A DNA stretch of 64,000 bases from Vibrio sp. NTOU-M3 (GTDB taxonomy: Bacteria > Pseudomonadota > Gammaproteobacteria > Enterobacterales > Vibrionaceae), in contig NZ_CP162101.1 of the NCBI RefSeq assembly GCF_040869035.1, positions 558,001-622,000 of the forward strand. The letters run 5' to 3'. A program made the translations under genes and the position numbers. Numbering within the stretch: position 1 is the first letter of the stretch; every line of letters begins with the position of its first letter. Shown here one piece after another: positions 45,209 through 53,806 of this stretch. The notes under the pieces were generated by a model. The model saw only the letters and a list, made by a program, of their open reading frames with translations, ran no database searches and was not told the DNA's origin.

Positions 45209-46578
45209 GCATGGCTCCAACAATGAAAAGTGGCATAACTCCCCCATGGAGAGACATTCTGTTTGGTTAAATGAGTAAATGTATTCAATGCTTTCTTCAC
45301 AACCAAATCGTTATCTAAAAAGCAGTCTGGTTGCGAACATCCTCTTAGGTGCGCATAGCTCACCGTCCAAGGCCCGATCCCTTTTAAGCACAGCCAGTTG
45401 TCAGGATCACTTTCCGGATGCTCTATCATGTATTGAGCAAAGCGAGTCAGTGTTTCCTTGCGACTTTGTGGCATTTTAAGAAAACTTAAATCTGTCGATG
45501 CTACCTCAGCTGGAGTAGGAAAGGCTTTCACATCTTCCCCCTTAACAGTTTTGACCAAAGCATTAAGGTGCGTAATAGCTGCTTTCACCGACACTTGTTG
45601 CCCTAAAATCGCACGAACTCCCGCTTCCCAAGGGCTCCATACTCCCGGAATGCGGATTCCCTTCTGCTTTATCAGACTTGGCTCAATCGTATGAAGATGC
45701 TGCTCAATCTGTGTCGTGTTCACATCAAGATCAAAAAGGCGTCTTACTTGCTTCACAAGTTGGCGTAATTGGGTGAGTTCTTCCAGTTCAAACTCAACGG
45801 TTATACTACGTTCAGTCGTCTTTTTTGCACTGAACCACACTTGTTTTTCATCTATCTGGCTATAACGTTGATAACTGTTTGTCTCAACCGTCTCCAATCC
45901 CTTGACTACTCTCAACTGGTAAAAATCCAGCATATGTTGCCAGTCTAATTCACCATGGAAACTCAACTCAATTGAGTTGGCTAAATTGGATTTATCGTTT
46001 GAACGACGGATTTGGCGTGGGGACAATTGCAATACTTTTAGAAACGCATCATTGAATCGCCTCGTGCTATTAAATCCACTGGCATAAGCAATATCCGTAA
46101 TACTTAAGGCGCTTGAATGGAGCAATTGTTTGGCAAACATCAATTGATGAGCCAATGCATATTGCTTCGGGGACATACCTAAGTATTTCTGAAACAGCTG
46201 ACGTAAATAGCGATCACTGACTCCAACTCGGTTAGCCAGCTCAGCTAAAGAGCTTGTTTGCAAGCTACCTTGATCAATTAGGGTTAATGCTCGCTGAAAC
46301 GTGGTTTCTGTGCCCTTCCAAGCCCAAGAGTCTTGTGCACTGTCGGGACGACAACGTAAACAAGGTCGGTAACCTGCTTGAATAGCCTGAGCTTTGTCGA
46401 CAAAGTACTCTACATTGCACTCTTTAGGTAATGTGGCTGGACAGATCGGCCGACAGAAAATCCCTGTTGTTTTAACCGCAATATAAAACTGACCGTCAAA
46501 GCGTGCATCGCGACTCATTCGTGCACTTCGAAAAGCATTAAGCATCTGCTGATTCATCATTCCGACTCGGTTTTCCAT
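45205..46578 (-). CDS. Ada-AlkA fusion: methyl-sensing activator joined to 3-methyladenine DNA glycosylase
   Basis: About 457 residues with three modules. An Ada N-terminal zinc/methyl-acceptor domain (about 10-85) has four Cys in GIFCRPICPA and YRPCLRCRPDS. An AraC-type helix-turn-helix (about 95-195) reads LAELANRVGVSDRYLRQLFQKYLGMSPKQYALAHQL. An AlkA domain (about 200-457) has the HhH motif LKGIGPWTVSYAHLRG and the catalytic Asp in CFLDNDLVV. The C-terminal methyltransferase of E. coli Ada is missing, but is supplied by the overlapping ogt gene. The protein would sense methylphosphotriesters, activate the operon, and excise alkylated bases. The exact start is unsure: ATGs at 46578, 46560 and 46557 are in frame and none has a strong ribosome site. 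Confidence 0.9.
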   Translation of the reverse strand: MENRVGMMNQQMLNAFRSARMSRDARFDGQFYIAVKTTGIFCRPICPATLPKECNVEYFVDKAQAIQAGYRPCLRCRPDSAQDSWAWKGTETTFQRALTLIDQGSLQTSSLAELANRVGVSDRYLRQLFQKYLGMSPKQYALAHQLMFAKQLLHSSALSITDIAYASGFNSTRRFNDAFLKVLQLSPRQIRRSNDKSNLANSIELSFHGELDWQHMLDFYQLRVVKGLETVETNSYQRYSQIDEKQVWFSAKKTTERSITVEFELEELTQLRQLVKQVRRLFDLDVNTTQIEQHLHTIEPSLIKQKGIRIPGVWSPWEAGVRAILGQQVSVKAAITHLNALVKTVKGEDVKAFPTPAEVASTDLSFLKMPQSRKETLTRFAQYMIEHPESDPDNWLCLKGIGPWTVSYAHLRGCSQPDCFLDNDLVVKKALNTFTHLTKQNVSPWGSYATFHCWSHA

Positions 46579-46761
46579 TTCCAATGTCAGTTCAGTTTAA
46601 TGAGACTGAACACAAAAACTAGCCATTTTCGGAACTCTATAAGATACCTTGCTGCAACTTTAACAACTAGCATTCAAAACTTGGAGGTAGAACATTTGCT
46701 TACTGCTTCATCCATTACTAAATTAGTAATGGCTAGGACAACAAATAAAAGGATGTTGGCT

Positions 46762-46965
46762 ATGAATCTTCACACTTGCACGATCCAGTTCTCAGATGAT
46801 CGTATTCTCACCTGTCAAACCGTAGAACAATCACTTGATGCTATTGAGCAGAGCGATACGAGCAGTATCAGTGAAATCACTATTGATGCAACGGATGGCC
46901 GCTCAATACGCACCTATCAAAGTAAAAGCCTTGAAGAATCGATTGAAAGCTTGATGAACTTATAA
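46762..46965 (+). CDS. Small hypothetical protein (67 aa)
   Basis: A longer frame begins at 46600, but the ATG at 46762 has AAAGGA 8 bp upstream and marks where coding character starts (NLHTCTIQFSDDRILTCQTVEQSLDAIEQ). The protein is acidic, cytoplasmic and Ser/Thr-rich with no recognised family. It is followed by a strong terminator, which supports a real transcript. Confidence 0.6.
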   Translation: MNLHTCTIQFSDDRILTCQTVEQSLDAIEQSDTSSISEITIDATDGRSIRTYQSKSLEESIESLMNL

Positions 46966-46972
46966 CCCCAAA

Positions 46973-47006
46973 CAAAAAAGCCCTGACTCTTTCGTCAGGG
47001 CTTTTC
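46973..47006. terminator. Bidirectional terminator small ORF / hdfR
   Basis: AAAAAGCCCTGAC pairs with GTCAGGGCTTTT around TCTTTC, between convergent genes. Confidence 0.87.
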
Positions 47007-47019
47007 AATCTGCGCCGAT

Positions 47020-47913
47020 TTATTCATCGACCGGCAAGTCAGCAAGTTGCTGCAAACTATAAGCTGTCAGCGGGTCGATATCCTTCACTAACTCTTCAAC
47101 TTGTTTAATCGCGTCAACCGAAGTGCTTGCTTTACGGTAGCTCAAATAAATCGGCCGACACCATTCATCGACGCCGGAAACTTTATGCAACTGACCAGCA
47201 CTGATAAATGGATCAACAAGCGAAACGGGCAAATATGCACTGCCACCCTTTTCAAGAATAAAATCCAGAGCAATACGCGCCGTTGAAGTGCGTAAATATG
47301 GCGCCGGAACCTTAGGATGACGCTCAGCATGCTCTGAAGCAAACTTGGTTCCCCAGTCAACATAAACGTATTGGTTATTAAAGACGGTATTAATGTTCTC
47401 TTGGTTTGTGGACACCAGTACCAGCACGACATCCGCGACTTTTTTACAAGATAGCTCGTCTGCCTTTATTTGATCAAAAGCGAAGGCCATATCAAGCGTA
47501 CGTTCTTGCAAGCTGCGAACTAAGACTTCTCGCCCCATCACTTCAGCCATAAAGCCATAGCCACTAAATGAATCCGTCACAACACTTAAACAGTTTTGCA
47601 AATACGCATCCCACACATTGGGTGTTCCCGCCATGGTTAACTGTAGTGCCTTACCACTTTCAAGTGAAAGCTCGAGTTTAGCTTGCTGTAAAGTAGTCAC
47701 CATTACTTCAGCATACCCAACTAAACGTTCGCCCGCAGAGGTCAACTTAATGTTATTTCGATCACGAATAAACAATTGAGTATCGAAGTAACTTTCAAGT
47801 TGTTTGATCCGCGCGCTGACCGCGGCCTGCGTGATATAGAGGTTCTCAGCTGCACGTCCGAAGTGCCGAACCTTTGCTAGCTCTAAAAATGTACGGAAGA
47901 CCTTTACGTCCAT
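47020..47913 (-). CDS. hdfR: LysR-family regulator, HdfR-like
   Basis: A 297-residue LysR protein whose N-terminus closely follows E. coli HdfR: FRTFLELAKVRHFGRAAENLYITQAAVSARIKQLES, then LFIRDRNNIKLTSAGERLVGYAE. HdfR represses flhDC in E. coli, but vibrios lack flhDC, so the target here must differ. Its divergent neighbour is maoP (YifE), the same arrangement as in E. coli, which strengthens the assignment. Confidence 0.88.
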   Translation of the reverse strand: MDVKVFRTFLELAKVRHFGRAAENLYITQAAVSARIKQLESYFDTQLFIRDRNNIKLTSAGERLVGYAEVMVTTLQQAKLELSLESGKALQLTMAGTPNVWDAYLQNCLSVVTDSFSGYGFMAEVMGREVLVRSLQERTLDMAFAFDQIKADELSCKKVADVVLVLVSTNQENINTVFNNQYVYVDWGTKFASEHAERHPKVPAPYLRTSTARIALDFILEKGGSAYLPVSLVDPFISAGQLHKVSGVDEWCRPIYLSYRKASTSVDAIKQVEELVKDIDPLTAYSLQQLADLPVDE

Positions 47914-48052
47914 AAAAATTCTCCTGGTATGAGTACAACCAGATTAACAATCAATATTTATCTTAACGACAGAAAGTTTTTGTTTTTCTTTTTTAGAATT
48001 TACGCCTAATTTTCGCCTTGAATCATGACTACAGGTATAGAGGCTGTGTGAT

Positions 48053-48409
48053 ATGTCTGACATCGAATTTCGTCAAGGCAAAAAACGTTTTTACGACAAC
48101 ACTAAATTCCCGAGAGGCTTTGCTAAGTCTGGCGATTTTACGCTTGCTGAGGAAGAAATCCTAATCTTTTATGGGGATACCATGCTATCTCTTGAAAAAG
48201 GCGAATTAGACCCAGAAAATGCTGAAGAAAAACACTTTCTAAAAGTAATGGAAAACCCAGGAAAAGCGAAAACTAAGCTAGAAAGAACTTGGTTAAAATA
48301 CGCACAACTTGCACGTGGTCGTAAGCGTTTCCATACATTGAATGGTCGTAGCAAACCAGACGCAAGTGAAGACTATTCAGAAGAGTGTGCACTGGCTGAA
48401 GAAGACTAA
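48053..48409 (+). CDS. maoP: Macrodomain Ori organisation protein MaoP (DUF413/YifE)
   Basis: A 118-residue DUF413 protein: RFYDNTKFPRGFAKSGDFTLAEEEIL, ERTWLKYAQLARGRKRFHTLNGRSKP, and an acidic tail. In E. coli MaoP acts with the maoS site in its own promoter to constrain the Ori macrodomain. It lies divergent from hdfR with 139 bp between, as in E. coli. I cannot confirm a maoS site by eye. Confidence 0.9.
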   Translation: MSDIEFRQGKKRFYDNTKFPRGFAKSGDFTLAEEEILIFYGDTMLSLEKGELDPENAEEKHFLKVMENPGKAKTKLERTWLKYAQLARGRKRFHTLNGRSKPDASEDYSEECALAEED

Positions 48410-48418
48410 TCTTTCTCC

Positions 48419-48457
48419 CAAAGCCCTGTCGGTATATCAAGCAGGGCTTTGTTTTAC
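48419..48457 (+). terminator. Terminator after maoP
   Basis: AAAGCCCTG pairs with CAGGGCTTT around a 13-nt loop, followed by GTTTT. Confidence 0.78.
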
Positions 48458-48473
48458 CTGCGATATGTCTGTG

Positions 48474-48725
48474 TTATTTCGCTAACATGGCGACTTTTTT
48501 CAGAAAACTATCCCGCAGATGCTCTTGGTCATACTCCAAGTGATAGGTATTGTGGAAGCCAACTTTCAACTCAACACCATTTCCTCGCATGTAAACGTTA
48601 TAGCCGTCGTAGTCAGAAAAAGCTTCTACGCCTTCATAAATTTTGCCATGTTCCGTAGGAGCACCATGCTCCATCACCATTTCGTAAGCCTGAAGAATTT
48701 TGTTCGGATCGAGTTCATTTTTCAT
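48474..48725 (-). CDS. Small conserved-looking hypothetical protein (83 aa)
   Basis: An 83-residue cytoplasmic protein: MKNELDPNKILQAYEMVMEH, then a beta-rich part (YEGVEAFSDYDGYNVYMRGNGVELKVGFHNTYHLEY) and a C-terminal helix. No family recognised. Convergent with maoP. The start ATG has a weak AAGGGC upstream. The regular alternation and low codon oddity suggest a true gene. Confidence 0.65.
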   Translation of the reverse strand: MKNELDPNKILQAYEMVMEHGAPTEHGKIYEGVEAFSDYDGYNVYMRGNGVELKVGFHNTYHLEYDQEHLRDSFLKKVAMLAK

Positions 48726-48843
48726 GGCGACGCCCTTCTTTTTTCATGAAATCACTCTAAGTATTGGTGACAAAATGAGGTTCGCCAAATTAGAAGATGA
48801 TTGTGATCAAACAAGCGTGATTGACCACAAATATCAGTGGTAA

Positions 48844-49284
48844 TTAACTAGTTGCCGTCTTCTTTTTTTCGGAGGCTGGTTGCTCTGGTTTGGTCTCAGC
48901 GGCGCTGCGTTTAATATCCACCACCTGCTTAGCTTTCGCAGGTTGGGTTACGCCATTGAACTTGCCCCCTTGATCGATACTTAAGTCATCGGTGTACAGA
49001 GTGCCTGTCACTTGACCCTTTGCTAGGATTTCAATCTTATCTGCATGGCAATTGCCATCAAAGATACCGTTGATCACCACGCGTGTGGCAAAAATATCGC
49101 CTTTTACCGTGCCGGACTCACTAATCAACAATGAGTTGTTCACATGGACTTGACCGTCAACCAACCCATCGATTTGAATATCACTCTCCAGCTTTAGCTG
49201 TCCGGAGACGTGACAACCTTGTGCGATGAGAGTTGTAGCTGATTGCTGACTCTTAATTCGACTTTGTTTACTAAAGATTCCCAT
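48844..49284 (-). CDS. Bactofilin
   Basis: A 146-residue bactofilin (DUF583), a nucleotide-independent polymer-forming beta-helix that scaffolds cell-wall enzymes at the membrane. Repeats of the beta-helix are visible: VSGQLKLESDIQIDGLVDGQVHVNNSLLISESGTVKGDI, VINGIFDGNCHADKIEILAKGQVTGTLYT. A Lys/Glu-rich tail follows. Its first 91 bp overlap the 3' end of the M23 peptidase gene in another frame. The bactofilin-M23 pairing is common and implies joint action in local peptidoglycan shaping. Confidence 0.93.
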   Translation of the reverse strand: MGIFSKQSRIKSQQSATTLIAQGCHVSGQLKLESDIQIDGLVDGQVHVNNSLLISESGTVKGDIFATRVVINGIFDGNCHADKIEILAKGQVTGTLYTDDLSIDQGGKFNGVTQPAKAKQVVDIKRSAAETKPEQPASEKKKTATS

Positions 49285-50135
49285 CGAATGCCTCTGATTT
49301 TACTAAAAATTGTATCGAAATTATCCACACCCCAGTCAACAAAAGGACGAGGGTCAAGTGCCCGACCAACAAAACGTACTTCGTAATGCAAATGCGGGCC
49401 CGACGATAAACCGCTATTACCGGAGTAACCGATTAAATCTCCCTTTTGAACAAACTCTCCGCGTTGCACCTTAAACTTACTCATGTGCGAGAAGGATGTC
49501 TTAAAGCCATAAGAGTGTTGAAGCTGAAGGAAATTTCCCGATCCCTTGTTACTTGGCCGCACGACTTCAACAACCCCATCAGCCGGTGCATAAATCGGGG
49601 TTCCCGTATTCACTGCGAAATCTAACCCACGGTGCATTTTGTATGATCCCGTGACCGGGTGCTTACGCTTTCCGTAGCCTGAAGATAACCGCGCATTGTG
49701 TACAGGGGGGCCACTTGGTATATGGGTCAGCATCACCATACGAACGGAAGACGTAATCGCTGCAGTATCAAGGCGCAGTTCAAGTTTGCCGTCCGCATCT
49801 CCCATGCCTAATACTCGTTCCAAATCACCCAATCGATCGGAAACTACATTAAAGCGTTCTTCACGCTCAACTAAATCGCTTTCTAAATTACTCTTCAGTG
49901 CTTTCAGTGAGGTGACTTCTTCTGTAAGAGACATGGAGCGTTGTTCAAACTCTTGGCTCTTTAAGAGCGCAAATTCTCGCTCACCCATCAGATAGTTAAT
50001 CGCAATTCCAGTCGCAACGACGGCTGCGAGGCTAAACAAGCTTAGCCCTTTTAAAACACGACGAAACTTACGGCTAAAATGAAAATGTTTGGTCCCGTTT
50101 ACCGAAGAAATGGAAACCAGTACGCGATCTTTCAT
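49194..50135 (-). CDS. M23-family peptidoglycan endopeptidase, membrane-anchored
   Basis: A 313-residue protein with one N-terminal membrane segment (about 30-48), a periplasmic coiled coil (about 55-105) and a LytM/M23 domain (about 145-270). The zinc ligands are visible: YKMHRGLDFAVNTGTP (H-x3-D) and SGPHLHYEVRFVG (H-x-H). With all ligands present it is likely an active endopeptidase, directed to sites marked by the overlapping bactofilin. After the domain there is a tail of about 45 residues encoded over the bactofilin start. Confidence 0.93.
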   Translation of the reverse strand: MKDRVLVSISSVNGTKHFHFSRKFRRVLKGLSLFSLAAVVATGIAINYLMGEREFALLKSQEFEQRSMSLTEEVTSLKALKSNLESDLVEREERFNVVSDRLGDLERVLGMGDADGKLELRLDTAAITSSVRMVMLTHIPSGPPVHNARLSSGYGKRKHPVTGSYKMHRGLDFAVNTGTPIYAPADGVVEVVRPSNKGSGNFLQLQHSYGFKTSFSHMSKFKVQRGEFVQKGDLIGYSGNSGLSSGPHLHYEVRFVGRALDPRPFVDWGVDNFDTIFSKIRGIRWESLVNKVELRVSNQLQLSSHKVVTSPDS

Positions 50136-50293
50136 TCTTTAAGAAATCCATTTTCACGAGGTTATTTCAATAATGCGACATGATATCAGTAACAAATAAG
50201 AGACAGGAAGTAAGAAGTTTGAACATTGCACCCAATTCACAGGGTTATTGTTCGGTTTGTGACTAAATCGAAGCTATTTTGGCAGGAAAAGCA

Positions 50294-50321
50294 AATAGCC
50301 AGAGCATTCACTCTGGCTATG
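50294..50321 (-). terminator. Terminator after the DASS transporter
   Basis: On the minus strand ATAGCCAGAG pairs with CTCTGGCTAT around a 6-nt loop, followed by TTGCTTTT; 28 bp past the stop. Confidence 0.78.
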
Positions 50322-50348
50322 ACTCAATATCGAATTTACCACTTGAGC

Positions 50349-51737
50349 TTAAGTCCAAAATGTCATGGCTATCACTGTAAGGGCGCCGACACAAGCAATG
50401 TTAAGTATGATTCCCACTCGCATCATTTCACTTTGCTTGATGTGACCAGAACCAAAAACAATCGCATTGGGCGGCGTTGCGACTGGCAACATAAATGCGC
50501 AAGAAGCCGCCACAGCAATCAATACGGACAAGATCACAGGCGACATACCAAACGCTTCCGCCACACTAGCAAAAACAGGAATAAGTAGTGCAGAGCTCGC
50601 TGTGTTACTCGCAAATTCAGTTAAGAACACCACAAAGAGAGCAATAATAGCCACAATGAGCAAGATCCCCCATTGAGCGATCCACGCACTTAAACCATTG
50701 GCTAAGAATACGCTAGCACCTGTTGCTTTAAGAACATTACTTAAACAAATACCACCACCAAACAACAGCAGTACTCCCCAATCGGCGGTTTTCTCAATAT
50801 CTTTCCAATGAACAACACGGGCAAAGTTCACCGCGACTATTGCGCCAAGCGCAACAAGGGTATCAAACTTAGCATAACCGCCGATCATCGCATTAATGGG
50901 TTTACTGAAGATCCAAAGCACCACCGTGACCGCAAAAATGCTTAACGTCACTACCTTGCCTTTGTCCCACTTCACTGGCTCATAATTGAGCTCAAACTCA
51001 CCACTTAAATTGGGTTTTAATATTAAAAATAACACCCCAATCGCGACAGGCAGGAGAATGATTGAAGTTGGTAAGCCAAATGCCATCCAATCAGTAAAGG
51101 TTAAACCTACCTCGGCAGCAGCAATTGCATTGGGAGGACTGCCCACAATCGTGGCGATGCCACCAATGCTGGCACTGTAAGCAATACCAAGTAGAACAAA
51201 TACATAAGTTTTGTGACCACTCTCGGAGTTCACTTTACTCAGTACACCAAGCACCAGTGGCAACATCATAGCCGTGGTCGCTGTGTTGCTAATCCACATA
51301 GACAGACCCGCCGTAACACCAAACAGCATAACCACCGCAACACTCATCTTACCTTTGGCAATCAATAATACTTTGTCGGCAATGACTTTATCTAACCCCT
51401 GACGATGCATTGCAGCAGCAAGCGCAAAACCGCCAAGGAAAAGAAAAATGATCGAGTTCGCGAAGTTATTTAAAGCGGTTTGGGTATCAAATACGCCAAA
51501 TAGCACGGCAAGGATGGGAACTAATATCGCCGTCACCGTCACGTGAAGAGCTTCGGTTAACCACAGTACCGCGATAAATATTAGTAAGCTGATACCAAGT
51601 ACGATATCACTTTCAAAAGGTAGGAATAAATAGAGAGCCAAAAACAGCGCAACATCAGCAAGGATGATGAGGCTGTTTCGGTTAAAAAACCACTCTCGGG
51701 TGTTGTTGGGCAAAGGGACACTATCGTTTCTGTTCAT
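50349..51737 (-). CDS. SLC13/DASS-family anion:sodium symporter
   Basis: A 462-residue inner-membrane transporter from ATG 51737, with AGGAAG 8-9 bp upstream; the longer frame is rejected. DASS marks: [39 protein letters not shown] (SNT motif), [44 protein letters not shown] (second SNT motif), and [21 protein letters not shown]. The substrate is likely a di- or tricarboxylate or sulfate. It is a single gene with its own terminator. Confidence 0.92.
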   Translation of the reverse strand: MNRNDSVPLPNNTREWFFNRNSLIILADVALFLALYLFLPFESDIVLGISLLIFIAVLWLTEALHVTVTAILVPILAVLFGVFDTQTALNNFANSIIFLFLGGFALAAAMHRQGLDKVIADKVLLIAKGKMSVAVVMLFGVTAGLSMWISNTATTAMMLPLVLGVLSKVNSESGHKTYVFVLLGIAYSASIGGIATIVGSPPNAIAAAEVGLTFTDWMAFGLPTSIILLPVAIGVLFLILKPNLSGEFELNYEPVKWDKGKVVTLSIFAVTVVLWIFSKPINAMIGGYAKFDTLVALGAIVAVNFARVVHWKDIEKTADWGVLLLFGGGICLSNVLKATGASVFLANGLSAWIAQWGILLIVAIIALFVVFLTEFASNTASSALLIPVFASVAEAFGMSPVILSVLIAVAASCAFMLPVATPPNAIVFGSGHIKQSEMMRVGIILNIACVGALTVIAMTFWT

Positions 51738-51983
51738 TATTATGCTTCCTAAATATGGCCTAATGGCACAAGCGCTACCGGCTAAAAGTTCCGACCAAGT
51801 AGCAACATGCAGCATCACACATATTCAACAATGGAGATAATAATCGATGCGAATTTGTTAACCCAATCAACATCAAAACGACATACATTAACATTATGAT
51901 TACATTAATGTATTTCCCATAATTTCTATCAACCTAACTCTTAGGCTTACCCTCATTACTGCATGCCAACACTTAGGCTTTGT

Positions 51984-52838
51984 TTAGTCAGAATCTATTA
52001 GTGCATTAAACGCGGTAAAGACTTCGGGACATTTCATTACTCGCCCATGCCCCTGACCTTGCGTTGCGAGTAACGTTACGTTTTCCATTTCCATTGCAGC
52101 TTTCTGTGAAACTGAAAATTTCGTAAATTTATCCTCTTCGTCATGGACGATATACGTCAGTGCATGGCGTAATCCAAGCTTTTGGTACGGATCGACCGAC
52201 TGAATAGGATAGCGGTACTGTTCTTCAACTTGGGAGACGATTTTGCTAAACAGTTTCATGGAGTAGCCAGAGCGGGCAACACTACTGAATAAATTATCAA
52301 CATAATCCAATACTGGAGCGATGAGCAACATCGGTTTATTGATAAGCTTTTGATGATGACATTCAAGCGCAGAAGCGGTTCCCATACTATGTCCAACAAG
52401 TCCAGCAACGTCATCAACACTATCTAGAATGGCCTCTAAACCTGCAACAAATCCAGGAATATGACCATAAACGCCACCACTTTCCCCATGGGCTGGATGA
52501 TCATACGCTAGCGCAGTAAAACCACGCTCGGCTATGTATTCCATAAGCGGATAATACTGACTGGCAGAGCCAGACCAACCATGCGTTAGAACCCATACAG
52601 GGCCAGAGCCCAAACGGTAAGTTTTGAGTACACCTTCCTTCGACTGCACCTCACCTTTTACCAACTCTATCGGTTCAGCATTTTTAGGTTGAGTCCGGAC
52701 TGGTGTAAGCAGCAGTTTGCGCGCCGTCTTCTCCGCATGCTTAGGGGCGAGAGTATGGTGCAGCCGAGTTGTCATATTGACCAAACTTCGTTTCAAACTG
52801 AACTTGTTGGACGTATTGAAATAAATCTTCTCACTCAT
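51984..52838 (-). CDS. Alpha/beta hydrolase
   Basis: A 284-residue protein from ATG 52838 (AAGGAAAG ribosome site). Hydrolase marks: VWVLTHGWSGSASQYYPLMEY (oxyanion HGWSG), AYDHPAHGESGG, the nucleophile elbow GLVGHSMGTASA, an Asp in IVHDEEDKF and the final His in GQGHGRVM. A lipase/esterase-like role is likely; the substrate is unknown. The TetR gene lies just upstream on the same strand, and an operator-like site common to both genes stands 31 bp ahead of the ATG, so it is probably TetR-controlled. Confidence 0.88.
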   Translation of the reverse strand: MSEKIYFNTSNKFSLKRSLVNMTTRLHHTLAPKHAEKTARKLLLTPVRTQPKNAEPIELVKGEVQSKEGVLKTYRLGSGPVWVLTHGWSGSASQYYPLMEYIAERGFTALAYDHPAHGESGGVYGHIPGFVAGLEAILDSVDDVAGLVGHSMGTASALECHHQKLINKPMLLIAPVLDYVDNLFSSVARSGYSMKLFSKIVSQVEEQYRYPIQSVDPYQKLGLRHALTYIVHDEEDKFTKFSVSQKAAMEMENVTLLATQGQGHGRVMKCPEVFTAFNALIDSD

Positions 52839-52868
52839 GGTCGCTTTCCTTAACGTAGTTCGCAAAAA

Positions 52869-52882
52869 CGAACGACCGTACT
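52869..52882 (-). promoter_or_regulatory. Putative TetR operator upstream of the hydrolase
   Basis: Read on the minus strand, AGTACGGTCGTTCG matches 11 of 14 positions of a second site in front of the TetR gene (53600-53613). Both have the ACG-GT-CGT core of a TetR-type palindrome. Confidence 0.55.
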
Positions 52883-52970
52883 ATTTTTTAATAAAATTAA
52901 TGGCAGGATCATCCTGCCTGTTAAAGCCTCAGCAATCTAACGAGCCTGTAATCGACTCATGCAACCCACA

Positions 52971-53564
52971 TCATGCCGCTTTCCAGCTCACTAATAGCTT
53001 GTCGACACCTTGCCAAAAATGCTCGGCACTCATTTGCTCGCCATGGATGGTGTAGAACAAATTAGCACTGAGGTATAAACCATAGAGCTCAAACACCGCC
53101 TGACGTGGCGATAAGTGCTGATCGAACTCTCCGAGTTCAACCCCTTTTGCAATTTGAATTTGCAGATAATCAACCCACACCGAAATGGCTTTTCTCAGCG
53201 CTTGCTGGATCGGACATTGGTTTGTCGCCGCATCTTTCCATGCATCAAGAAACATGCAGCTGCCTTGAAAAGAGTGATTCCAGCTTAGCCAGCGTGTTAA
53301 CAGCAGACGTATTTTATTCTCTTGATCCGGTGATGATGCATCTCTCGCGGGTACAATCACTTTTTCGGCAAACACTTGCTGTGCGTATTCAATAACACCA
53401 ACTTGTAGGTTGTCCTTGGAATTAAAATGAGCAAACAAACCGCTTTTCGACATACCACAATGCTTCGCTAACTCACCTATCGTCAGGCTTTCGAGGCCAC
53501 CTTCACTTGCCAGCGCAAACGCCTGTGCCAGTATGTTCTCGCGTGTAATTCGCCCTTTACTCAT
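52971..53564 (-). CDS. TetR-family transcriptional repressor
   Basis: A 197-residue TetR protein: helix-turn-helix ILAQAFALASEGGLESLTIGELAKHCGMSKSGLFAHFNSKDNLQ, then a ligand domain with a C-terminal TetR_C-like segment (FELYGLYLSANLFYTIHGEQ). It precedes the hydrolase gene on the same strand, with matching palindromic sites in front of each. I infer autorepression and control of the hydrolase. The inducer is unknown, perhaps a lipid or ester that the hydrolase acts on. Confidence 0.92.
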   Translation of the reverse strand: MSKGRITRENILAQAFALASEGGLESLTIGELAKHCGMSKSGLFAHFNSKDNLQVGVIEYAQQVFAEKVIVPARDASSPDQENKIRLLLTRWLSWNHSFQGSCMFLDAWKDAATNQCPIQQALRKAISVWVDYLQIQIAKGVELGEFDQHLSPRQAVFELYGLYLSANLFYTIHGEQMSAEHFWQGVDKLLVSWKAA

Positions 53565-53599
53565 TTTCCACCAACATCCGCAGTCATTAAATTAGTTTT

Positions 53600-53613
53600 A
53601 GCACGGTCGTACT
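53600..53613. promoter_or_regulatory. Putative TetR autoregulatory operator
   Basis: AGCACGGTCGTACT is an imperfect palindrome (arms AGCACG and CGTACT around GT) 36 bp upstream of the tetR start and a match to the site at 52869-52882. Confidence 0.55.
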
Positions 53614-53773
53614 TTTTTGCAAGTATTAAACTCATTTAAAACGACTTTCATTGAATACCTGACCCGTATCTCAAATCCTACTTTTTACGACGTATACCAT
53701 TCTACACTTTGATTTAAAACGCTATTTTCAATTTCTTCTCCTGATAGTTTGAGGCCACTTTTTCGATGATTTG

Positions 53774-53800
53774 CGACTCTCCGAGTCGATTTTTATTTAG
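53774..53800 (+). terminator. Terminator-like hairpin in the leader of the acyltransferase gene
   Basis: CGACTC-TCC-GAGTCG is followed by ATTTTTATTTA and lies 18 bp before the start codon. It may be an attenuator, or a stop for antisense or upstream transcripts. The T run is broken by A. Confidence 0.4.
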
Positions 53801-53806
53801 GTATTT

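Noticed and set aside
46600..46761. Longer start for the small protein at 46762
   Set aside because: The added 54 residues have no ribosome site and no coding character; AAAGGA precedes 46762.
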